Shown: one piece after another, positions 52,807-61,677 of the stretch
Numbering within the stretch: the stretch's first letter is position 1
Layout: each line of letters opens with the position of its first letter
Assembly: GCF_000227115.2 (NCBI RefSeq)
Contig: NC_016489.1
Coordinates: forward strand, 124,001 to 188,000
Direction of reading: 5' to 3'
DNA: 64,000 nucleotides
Origin: Naumovozyma dairenensis CBS 421
Lineage: Eukaryota; Ascomycota; Saccharomycetes; Saccharomycetales; Saccharomycetaceae
The notes under the pieces: model-generated
The model's input: the letters and a program-made list of their open reading frames with translations, nothing else
Told to the model about the DNA's origin: nothing
Databases searched by the model: none
Program-made: the position numbers and the translations under genes

Positions 52807-54042
52807 ATGATTTCAGGAAAAGAGCTTCGAATCGTCTCGTTACTAGCACTGGACTCCGTCTTCTTCCTATTGGAAATTATTATAGGTTATATGTCCCATT
52901 CACTGGCTTTAATTGCAGATTCATTCCATATGTTAAATGATATATTCTCCTTATTAGTGGCATTATGGGCTGTCAACGTTGCTAAGAATCGTAACCCAGA
53001 TGCTAAATATACTTATGGTTGGAAAAGAGCAGAAATTTTAGGTGCTTTAATTAACGCTGTGTTTTTAATCGCCTTATGTTTCTCAATCTTTATTGAAGCT
53101 TTACAAAGATTATTGCAACCTCAAGAAATTGAAAATCCAAAATTAGTACTGTATGTAGGTTGTGCCGGTTTAGTATCGAATTTTGTTGGATTGTTTTTAT
53201 TCCATGATCATGATCATGAACATGGTCATGATTTGGAATCTTTGGAGAATGGTTCTCATACACATTCACATTTACAACGCCAAGAACAATCATTAGATGA
53301 AGAGGATCCATTAACTGAAATGAATGGAAATAGAGGGGGCAGCGGTTCTGAATCGCCAAATATGTTACCAGAACATTTAGTTAATAGAATGAGTGTGACA
53401 GAAGAAGAATTAAGAAAGCAATCACCAAAAAAACAATCAGAATCAAACAAATCTTTAAATATGCGTGGTGTCTTCCTTCATGTCATGGGTGATGCGTTAG
53501 GTAACCTTGGTGTCATTGCAGCTGCTTTATTTATTTGGAAAACAGATTATTCTTGGAGGTTTTATTCAGATCCAGTGGTTTCACTAGTCATTACAGTTAT
53601 TATATTTTCATCAGCATTACCATTATCAAGAAAGGCTTCTAGAATCTTATTACAAGCCACACCCAATACTATTTCTGCAGAAGCAGTGGAACAAGAAATT
53701 TTGAATGTTCCTGGTGTTAAAGCTGTTCATGAATTCCATATTTGGAATTTGAATGAAACTATTACCATTGCATCAATTCATGTCGAGGTAGATGTTACAC
53801 CAGACAATTTCATGAATTCAGCAAAATTAATAAGAAACATTTTCCATGAACATGGTATCCATTCTGCAACTGTTCAACCAGAATTTATTTCAGGTACCAT
53901 TAGTCCAGACATTCAAAGAAGATTCTCTTTGATTGCTGGTGGATTGAACGATTACACAAGACCAGATACACCATCATCTTCAAATAGCAATGTATCGGCC
54001 TCTTATGGTTCAACGACATGTCAAAATAATAATCTTTCATAG
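52807..54042 (+). CDS. ZRC1: Zrc1/Cot1-type vacuolar zinc transporter
   Basis: From the ATG at 52807 the protein has 411 residues and starts MISGKELRIVSLLALDSVFF, like Zrc1 (442 residues). It is a six-helix cation diffusion facilitator: HSLALIADSFHMLND in helix 2 and FLHVMGDALGN in helix 5 carry the His-xxx-Asp zinc sites, and a His-rich loop (FHDHDHEHGHD, then HTHSH) lies between helices 4 and 5. The soluble C-terminal domain includes VKAVHEFHIWNLNE. The transporter loads zinc into the vacuole in exchange for protons. An in-frame GTG lies 75 bases upstream but is not a plausible start. It is assigned to ZRC1 over its duplicate COT1 by position. Confidence 0.96.
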   Translation: MISGKELRIVSLLALDSVFFLLEIIIGYMSHSLALIADSFHMLNDIFSLLVALWAVNVAKNRNPDAKYTYGWKRAEILGALINAVFLIALCFSIFIEALQRLLQPQEIENPKLVLYVGCAGLVSNFVGLFLFHDHDHEHGHDLESLENGSHTHSHLQRQEQSLDEEDPLTEMNGNRGGSGSESPNMLPEHLVNRMSVTEEELRKQSPKKQSESNKSLNMRGVFLHVMGDALGNLGVIAAALFIWKTDYSWRFYSDPVVSLVITVIIFSSALPLSRKASRILLQATPNTISAEAVEQEILNVPGVKAVHEFHIWNLNETITIASIHVEVDVTPDNFMNSAKLIRNIFHEHGIHSATVQPEFISGTISPDIQRRFSLIAGGLNDYTRPDTPSSSNSNVSASYGSTTCQNNNLS

Positions 54043-54226
54043 GTAATCGTGTAGTGACGATCTTTTTGTTTCCTTTTTCATAAGTATATAAGGCATATGT
54101 ACACATTATTTTAGTCTTACATTTAATGATTTCTTTTTAGTTATGTTATCACTTACATAATCTGATTTTTGTTACTACGTGCAGTGAATTTGATTTGAAT
54201 GACCATTTGTCATTTTGGACTGTTTT

Positions 54227-54255
54227 CCACCCAAACATTATTGCACCCGTGCATT
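54227..54255 (+). promoter_or_regulatory. tandem Rap1 sites of RPL20A
   Basis: CCACCCAAACATT (54227-54239) and GCACCCGTGCATT (54243-54255) both fit the Rap1 consensus ACACCCRYACAYM, in the same orientation and nearly adjacent, followed by a T-rich stretch. This is the standard upstream arrangement of yeast ribosomal protein genes, with Fhl1/Ifh1 acting through the T-rich region. Confidence 0.85.
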
Positions 54256-55094
54256 TGGTTTTTCATTTTTTGTTGTAAAAACATATAGTAAAGCAAGGAA
54301 GGATGATTCCCCGTTCGTGGATGATTCCGCGCTGTCATAATCAAGCGCTAGTGCAAGCTGGGCTCACAAAATTTGGGCCACGCCTAGAAACTTCAACCAC
54401 AATAGCCCACCCTGCCTATCTGTTTAGGCTTCCAGTAAGAACACCACCACCAGCTCCTCACTGCCAGGTGAGAAACTCAACCACGAGAATTAGTGAGGTA
54501 CTGGGAGCCATAGCTAGGTAGGATCCCGGCTCGAGTCAAAGCATACTAACTATGGGTGAGAGATCCGTAGAAGAATATAACGAAAATTATCAAATTTATT
54601 AGTTAGGTAGGATTAGAAGACGTAATATTGAATCTTATTTTAGAGGTTGAAATAAAGTGTAAAAAAGGACACACAGTACCGAAAAAGTGAGTAAGACAAT
54701 ATGCTATGGTGTTGGAATTGAAAAGTTTGAATGGGAATTGCTTAGAGGAGGATATATGACACGATTCATGAACAAAATAAATAAAAAAATATAAACGATT
54801 AGGGAAGAGCCCACTGGGGAGACATCCGATACCAATTATTCCATACTGTATATCGAAATATCCTTTATGATGCCCATTAATGGATAATAAAAATAGATGA
54901 AAGACGATGGAATGATAATCTAAAGATATATGGCAATGAACATTTATCTGAAAAGGTCATAAAAACAACCCAAAATATGAACAAAAGTTGAGGCATAAAT
55001 TGAGGAATTTCTAAAGCTTTACATTATGAAGAACTTCCCATAATATTCAAACGTTTCTTCAAAAACATTTTTACCAATAAAGAGGAATTTTATT

Positions 55095-55101
55095 TACTAA
55101 C
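55095..55101 (+). promoter_or_regulatory. intron branch site of RPL20A
   Basis: A perfect TACTAAC lies 68 bases before the 3' splice site CAG at 55167-55169. No AG occurs between about 55107 and 55168, so the splice acceptor is clear. A second TACTAAC at 54544-54550 is not needed. Confidence 0.85.
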
Positions 55102-55147
55102 AAGAGTTATTTTTTGTTTTAATCATTCATACTATGAAATGATATAA

Positions 55148-55687
<540 letters not shown>

Positions 55688-56232
55688 GTGCTGCTTATTT
55701 TTTGATATAATTTAATTTATTAATTATATAATTAATTATAACATTCCCTTTCTACTATTATTTTTCAAATATATTTTTTTGTATAGTGTTACTATAGTTC
55801 TATAGATTTTCATCAGAAAGATGCCAATCAATCTTAAAGAATAGGTCAAGGCGAGTTGCGCCTAGTAGTATTCCTATCTAGTCTATGCATACTACTGGTA
55901 ACTATCGTGTAATTTCTATTACACACTTTACAACTCAAGATAGGTAGCTTGTGGTCGTAGTTCGTAATCTCACGTACATAAAGTAGTTTGAGTGATAAGA
56001 CATAGTTCAATTGTTGCTAAAGGCCATTGTATCTCTAATATATAGAATTGAACCATAGTATAGAAATATTGGTAAGATCAAAAGGATATGCTTAAAACTA
56101 TATATTATACGATGGATAAAATCCAGATTAATTATTATTTTTGTTTTTTCTATATTACTGAAAATTTTGGTTCATAATATACATATATATAGTGTTGATA
56201 AATAAAGTGGGTAGAAAAGTCCTTATTCCCGC
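55688..56232. other. convergent 3' region of RPL20A and YHM2
   Basis: AT-rich terminator region; no gene seen. Confidence 0.4.
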
Positions 56233-57168
56233 CTAATGGCTACTGATTGGAGTTTCATTAGTCAATTTGGCGACGAATTCCTTCGCCATGTCCCCAAATC
56301 CGACCATAAAGACAGTTTGCCAAATGCCAAGACCAATTCTTGGAGTTATACCACGATAAAGACCCTTAATACCATTTGTTTGCAAGATATATTTAAAAGT
56401 TTTACTTACAGTTAAATTCTTTGGCCTATTTGGATCTTCCTTCTTTGATTGCATTTCAACCCTAATAACTTCAATAGGTTGATTCCAAGCACTTAACCCA
56501 CCACCAATTGCGGTAGCACCGATTTTCTCCCATGCATTTAATTTATCATCAGGACTAGTCTTCCCGGTTAATTTCTTAATCCCATCTTCAACTAATCTTG
56601 AGAACCCAAAACGGGACCCCCAATTAGTCATTTGTCTAATGGAAACAGCATTAACACCCTTATATATCCCTCTCAAACCTTCTTTCCCATATATTCCCTT
56701 GAATACAGTCCAAGAAGATTGTTGTATAGTCCCCGGGATAGCAGCAGATTTTTTCCTAGTAATTTCTACAGTTTTCATACAAGTACAGAACCCCATAGTC
56801 AAATAGGATTGAATAACCCCACCTGATATACCTCCGATGATCCCCGATGTGAAGTTCCCAGCACCGAGCAATTTCAAACGATATTCAGTCTCAGCTGAAA
56901 CAAACAAAAGAACAGCACCTTTCGTGGATGCTTCAATCCATGCCCATGGAATTAGACCCTGGTAGAAACCGGAAATACCACCTCTACTCCATACGTATTT
57001 GATGGAGTTGAGGAAGTTTAGGTTTCTGTTGGCGGCCATGGTCGTTTTGATCACTTCGAGTGGTTGGCCTAGGGTGGTCACCTCGGCCATGTTTATACCT
57101 GCTCCAAGGATTATGTTGGAGAAGTTTATCTTTCTTTTTTTAGGTTGTATCGATGTAGAGGAGGACAT
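56233..57168 (-). CDS. YHM2: Yhm2, mitochondrial citrate/oxoglutarate carrier
   Basis: A 311-residue mitochondrial carrier (S. cerevisiae Yhm2 has 314). The family's three repeats are present, with Px[DE]xx[RK]-type signatures at the first and third repeats (QPLEVIKTTMA, about 34-44, and QPIEVIRVEMQ, about 230-240) and a diverged second one, which is normal for Yhm2. INFSNIILGAGINMAEVTTL at the N-terminus and GISGGVIQSYLTMGFCTCMK in the middle are diagnostic. The protein exchanges citrate for oxoglutarate across the inner membrane, supports NADPH supply, and associates with mitochondrial DNA. The gene is intact and matches YMR241W in position and strand. Confidence 0.97.
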   Translation of the reverse strand: MSSSTSIQPKKRKINFSNIILGAGINMAEVTTLGQPLEVIKTTMAANRNLNFLNSIKYVWSRGGISGFYQGLIPWAWIEASTKGAVLLFVSAETEYRLKLLGAGNFTSGIIGGISGGVIQSYLTMGFCTCMKTVEITRKKSAAIPGTIQQSSWTVFKGIYGKEGLRGIYKGVNAVSIRQMTNWGSRFGFSRLVEDGIKKLTGKTSPDDKLNAWEKIGATAIGGGLSAWNQPIEVIRVEMQSKKEDPNRPKNLTVSKTFKYILQTNGIKGLYRGITPRIGLGIWQTVFMVGFGDMAKEFVAKLTNETPISSH

Positions 57169-58092
57169 TGCGGTTGTCTATCGTTTATGCTGGGTGTTAC
57201 TTCTAGTAATACGTACGTAGGTGTGCTTTCTATCAGTAACGTCCGGTCCTTTGGTAAGATGTGAACGAAAATAGCAAATCAAATGTAGTAACGTATGAGC
57301 GAACTTGTAATTTTTTTTTTTAAATTGTCGTTTTGAAAATATATATATAAACAAGAGGGAAGATTCGGTTTTTAAGTAAGTTGTTATAACAGAAGAGAAA
57401 GAACCGGACCAGAAAGGACATGAGATGAGAGAGGATAATAGTTAATCTATATATAGTCTCTACACAAGTTTGCGTATGTATGTAGATATGTATGTATGTA
57501 CGTGTGTGTATTGTGCCGTTGGCCCGTCGCTGTTGTGGTTGGATGAAGAAGTATCGTCCATGGAAGACGAGTGAGTGGTCGTCCATGTGTAGATTATTGA
57601 TAGTTTGTTATTACTATTATTTTTATTTGTTACTGTTTGCGATAATAAGAATTATTCCGTGTGATTTCGCCAACAATGTGTACGTAGTGTTACTGTCATT
57701 GTAGAGAAAGAGTGCTGAGTTGAACTAAGCGGAAGTTTTTCCTGTGGGAAATTCCCCCGGGAAAAATAAACAATAATAACTGTGGCCGTGCTTGTTTAGG
57801 GTATAATGCTAAGGGTTAAGAATTGAGGGCAAATAAGTTAGGGTTGACTAAATAGAATAAGGTGAGGGTTGAACAACAGGAAGGGTAACAAGCCCTAGGG
57901 CATAACTGAAAGTTTGGTAAATAACATATAATGTGATTGATTATTATCTTTAATATGAAATTGTCACTGCTTTTGACAGAGTTAACTTGGTAGAACAGAA
58001 AATCTGTATACAGATAGGTAAGTCATTCGAGAAACTCTTAGCTATCATTATCCATCCATCCAACCATTTATCTATCATTGGCACTTCACAAC
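57169..58092. other. divergent promoter region of YHM2 and CUS1
   Basis: Contains TATG/GTAT runs near 57476-57505 and AT-rich blocks. Short frames on both strands at 57320-57704 are not supported. Confidence 0.4.
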
Positions 58093-59490
58093 ATGGCTAG
58101 GAAAACTAGAAGAACTCATCATAAAAAGAATACTATAAATGGTACAGCAACCCAGGATAATGATGAAAAATTGAAACTTTTACAACTAATAGATTCAAGA
58201 AAGCAAACAAGTACCATCGTTACTTCAAACAATAAAGTTAAAAAGCATGTGAAAGAGAACAGCCCAATATCGAATATAAGTAAAGAACAACTGGAAAAAC
58301 AATTCAGTTCTCTATTAAAGAAATTCGAAATACCGAACAATGATAATAAAACCAAATCAGACATTACTAGTTCAACTAAAATAGCATCTAAACAACAAAA
58401 GCAACAGCAGCAGCAACTTGTCGCACAAAGCACTTCTTTGCAAATTGGCATGCAAAGCAAGGAACCCATCTCCAAATCAAAACTACGGAAAATTATGAAA
58501 CCATCATTATCCAAATTGAAAACATTAACATCCCACCCAGAACTAATTCAATGGTATGATTGTGACGCACCATACCCGTACCTTCTAACCTCTATAAAAT
58601 CATCCAAAAATATAATACCCGTCCCATCGCATTGGCAATTGAAAAGAGAATATTTATCAGGAAGATCCACCCTCCTCACAAAGAAACCATTCCAATTACC
58701 AGACATAATAAGACAAACAGATATAGAATCAATGAGATCCACACTTCCTTCAACTTCTCTCGAAGATGATGATACAACGAGACTAAAGCAAACAATGAGA
58801 CAAAAAGTACAACCGAAATTGAATTCATTGGATATAGATTATAAGAAATTATACGATACTTTCTTTAAATTAGGTGCTCATTGGAAACCACCGTATATGT
58901 TACCTTACGGTGATCTTTATTATGAGAATAGAAATATGAATGATGAATTAGAATGGTCCCAAATTCGTAAAGAGAAACTACCTGGGGTTATTAGTGCCGA
59001 ATTGAGACAAATTATGAATTTACAAGAGGGTCAATTGCCTCCATGGTATATGAAAATGCAGACTAATAATAACAGCAACAACTCTGGCGCTGGATCTGAA
59101 CTCGAGTTACCACCGGGATATCCTGGTTTTAAGATTGCAGGAATTAATTGGGATATTACCAATTTGAAAGGGGAAACGTACGGGAAACTCGTAACGTCGA
59201 AGCAAAAAGCTAATGATTATAAACTGTTCGGGCAGGTAGTTGATTTCACTGACAATCTAAAAGAACAAGATGACGAAGTGCATGAGCGGGAGGAAGAACC
59301 TGAAGACAATGGAGAGAAACAAAAGGTACAAAATGATATCTTGACACCACTAGGTGAAGTTCAAATTGATAAAGCGGCAATCAAAGAAATTAAGACTGCC
59401 CCCGATGTCGAGAAAGATGAAACAACGACAAGACAACTATATAGGGTCTTGAAAGAAGATACTGCTAATCCTGGAAGGTTTAAGCTGTGA
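58093..59490 (+). CDS. CUS1: Cus1, SF3b subunit of the U2 snRNP
   Basis: From the ATG at 58093 the protein has 465 residues and begins MARKTRRTHH (S. cerevisiae Cus1: MARTKSRKR, 436 residues). The conserved SF3b145 region runs from PSLSKLKTLTSHPELIQWYD through VPSHWQLKREYLSGRSTLL and KLYDTFFKLGAHWKPPYMLPY to a PSP-type motif GQLPPWYMKMQ and AGINWDITNLKGETYGKL. Cus1 stabilises U2 at the branch site. N- and C-terminal regions are low complexity (Gln-rich at about 105-118, Asn/Ser near 330). Extending the frame five codons upstream would need a TTG start and is unlikely. Confidence 0.96.
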   Translation: MARKTRRTHHKKNTINGTATQDNDEKLKLLQLIDSRKQTSTIVTSNNKVKKHVKENSPISNISKEQLEKQFSSLLKKFEIPNNDNKTKSDITSSTKIASKQQKQQQQQLVAQSTSLQIGMQSKEPISKSKLRKIMKPSLSKLKTLTSHPELIQWYDCDAPYPYLLTSIKSSKNIIPVPSHWQLKREYLSGRSTLLTKKPFQLPDIIRQTDIESMRSTLPSTSLEDDDTTRLKQTMRQKVQPKLNSLDIDYKKLYDTFFKLGAHWKPPYMLPYGDLYYENRNMNDELEWSQIRKEKLPGVISAELRQIMNLQEGQLPPWYMKMQTNNNSNNSGAGSELELPPGYPGFKIAGINWDITNLKGETYGKLVTSKQKANDYKLFGQVVDFTDNLKEQDDEVHEREEEPEDNGEKQKVQNDILTPLGEVQIDKAAIKEIKTAPDVEKDETTTRQLYRVLKEDTANPGRFKL

Positions 59491-59597
59491 ACGTACCACT
59501 AGTTAACCTAATTTATATAAATTTCCATGTAATCCTTCAATACATTCCTTGTCTAAAAAGTATCCTCGATGCCTGTCAAGGATACTTCCATTAGTTT

Positions 59598-59645
59598 GGA
59601 AAAATTTTGAAAAATTTCCACCAAATGGATTATGTCATCTCATCG
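59598..59645 (+). promoter_or_regulatory. RRPE and PAC elements before RNT1
   Basis: GAAAAATTTTG overlapping TGAAAAATTTC (59598-59619) matches the ribosomal RNA processing element, twice. Its partner, the PAC box, is present on the minus strand at 59634-59645 as CGATGAGATGAC. The two together, 150-195 bases before the RNT1 start, are the standard signature of the yeast ribosome-biogenesis regulon (Stb3 and Dot6/Tod6). Confidence 0.75.
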
Positions 59646-59792
59646 AATAAACTAGACAAATCTACTACGTACTACTATATAGAAAGAGATAGATAGTCAC
59701 AATGAAACAAATTCCTAGTTACTAGGTAATCATTAGTTATGAGATTCGTATTTATATATTAGAAGACTTACCACGTTCAAAGATTAAAAGTA

Positions 59793-61346
59793 ATGAGCGA
59801 AAGTTCCAAAAGAAAACATGATATCTTGCAAGATCAGGAGATCTTTGATTCTTCCATTAAGAAGAACAAGAAATCATCATCTAAATCATCCAGTAATGGC
59901 ACGAAACAAAAGAAGGTTAAACTAGAAAAATCTGACAGAAAGGAAAAATCAAAAAAAAATCGAAAAAGGACAAGAAAGAAGAGGTTACGGACGTTCCTGA
60001 AAGGAAAACCGTGTCCATACTTATACCAATATAGCGAATCACTACAATTAGAACATGCTGTTGGTAAACTTCTAGAATCCTACCAACGTATCCTTGATTT
60101 GTCTCCAAATTTGAAAATATATAATCAAGCTAAAGAAATTCAAAGTAAATCAGAAGCCCCCGTATCACAATCATTTTATAGATCAAAATTGAAACTGGCA
60201 GCAGAATTAAAATCTTTGAATTTCCTCCAAAAGGAATCTATATTAAAGGAAATAAGGGAATACGACTCTAATTTTAATGTCGATGACCTAAAACCAATCT
60301 TAACGAAATTACGTAAATCTAATATCGAACAATTACCAGAATATGATGGTTCAAAACGTTCCTTGGACGAGAAAACAGAACAATCATTGGAAACTTTAAC
60401 TAATAATGACGATGATGATACTCAGGAAACAAACGGTAATTGGCCGCCTGCATTACCTGAAATTAAGAACCCTGCCATCAGAGCGAAAGTCTTTATGCAT
60501 TCTTCAGTGGTTAATAAAAATAGTTTCTTGTCACCAATTGAATTAGTTCATAATAGCAACGAAAGATTAGAATTCTTAGGTGATTCTATTTTGAATACTA
60601 TCATGACTACCATCATTTATGATAAATTCCCAGATTATAATGAAGGGCAATTATCATATTTAAGAACTGAATTGGTTAGAAATAAATGTTTGAAAGAATG
60701 GTCTTATCTATACGGATTTGATAAGAAGTTGAAAGCTGACATTAATTTCCTTCTGGCTCATGATGATAAGGGCGCAAAGAAATATATTGCTGATATTTTT
60801 GAAGCCTATATTGGGGGGCTAATGGAAGATGATCCCGTTAGAAATTTACCAAGAATTAGAAAATGGTTAAAGAAGTTAGCAGAACCTGTCATTGCTGAAG
60901 TGACAAAGACTAAAGTTGGTGTCACTGCAAAGGAAACAAAAGATGTTAACGCTAAGAGAGAATTGTATTCCTTGATTGGTTATGCAGCTTTGAATTTACA
61001 TTATGTTCCAATTAAAACTCCAACAAATATAGAATCTGAAGCCATTGTAGAATGTAGAGTGGGTGATGGTACTGTTCTCGGTAGAGGTGTTGCCAAAAAT
61101 ACAAAAATTGCAGGAGCTAAAGCTGCGGAAGCTGCCTTGGCAAACAAAGAATTAATCGAAAAATACGCAAAGATTCGTGCTAGTATTCCAAGAGAAGAAT
61201 CATCTGTTAGAAGAGTTAATACTAAATCCAGTAACACGAAAAAGAAAACTAAACCTGCTGGAAGTGTAATTAAACCACCGACAACTGCAGATTTCACTAA
61301 TTCACAAATCAAATTGGGTCCAGATGGACAATTGGTTCTGGATTAA
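59793..61346 (+). CDS. RNT1: Rnt1, eukaryotic RNase III
   Basis: A 517-residue protein (S. cerevisiae 471). After a Lys-rich N-terminus (about 1-70) and the family N-terminal dimerisation region ([20 protein letters not shown]), the nuclease domain carries the signature [10 protein letters not shown] (256-265) with catalytic Glu/Asp and the second acidic motif [11 protein letters not shown] (333-343). A double-stranded RNA-binding domain follows (about 385-455: [20 protein letters not shown] to KAAEAAL). Rnt1 cleaves AGNN-tetraloop hairpins in pre-rRNA, snRNA and snoRNA precursors in the nucleus. The basic N-terminus and a Lys-rich tail are longer than in S. cerevisiae. The gene is intact and fits the YMR239C position. 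Confidence 0.97.
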   Translation: MSESSKRKHDILQDQEIFDSSIKKNKKSSSKSSSNGTKQKKVKLEKSDRKEKSKKNRKRTRKKRLRTFLKGKPCPYLYQYSESLQLEHAVGKLLESYQRILDLSPNLKIYNQAKEIQSKSEAPVSQSFYRSKLKLAAELKSLNFLQKESILKEIREYDSNFNVDDLKPILTKLRKSNIEQLPEYDGSKRSLDEKTEQSLETLTNNDDDDTQETNGNWPPALPEIKNPAIRAKVFMHSSVVNKNSFLSPIELVHNSNERLEFLGDSILNTIMTTIIYDKFPDYNEGQLSYLRTELVRNKCLKEWSYLYGFDKKLKADINFLLAHDDKGAKKYIADIFEAYIGGLMEDDPVRNLPRIRKWLKKLAEPVIAEVTKTKVGVTAKETKDVNAKRELYSLIGYAALNLHYVPIKTPTNIESEAIVECRVGDGTVLGRGVAKNTKIAGAKAAEAALANKELIEKYAKIRASIPREESSVRRVNTKSSNTKKKTKPAGSVIKPPTTADFTNSQIKLGPDGQLVLD

Positions 61347-61677
61347 ATCAATTAATCAATTCATAAATATTGCATCAGAATGAGCAGGAAATAACAATCT
61401 TTGCGCATTCTGTTTTATATAGCAACGTAAAAATAATGTATTTTATAACTTAAGGCATAGTAGAATATTTATTACGTATATTAGTGGAGACAAGAATTCT
61501 TCCTTGGTCGAAACTAGTTATAAAATACCAGTAAGTAAGTAAGTAGGTAAGTAAGTATCTTTAAAATATTCGTATTTATATGTTTATATGATTCAAATGT
61601 AAATAATCCAATGATAGTTTCTAGACTACGTTGTACTTGATGCGTGTTTTTAGTTGTTGTTTTTTTTTTTTGGAATA
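61347..61677. other. convergent 3' region of RNT1 and the BTB gene
   Basis: AT-rich; a GTAA tandem run lies at 61531-61556. No gene seen. Confidence 0.4.
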
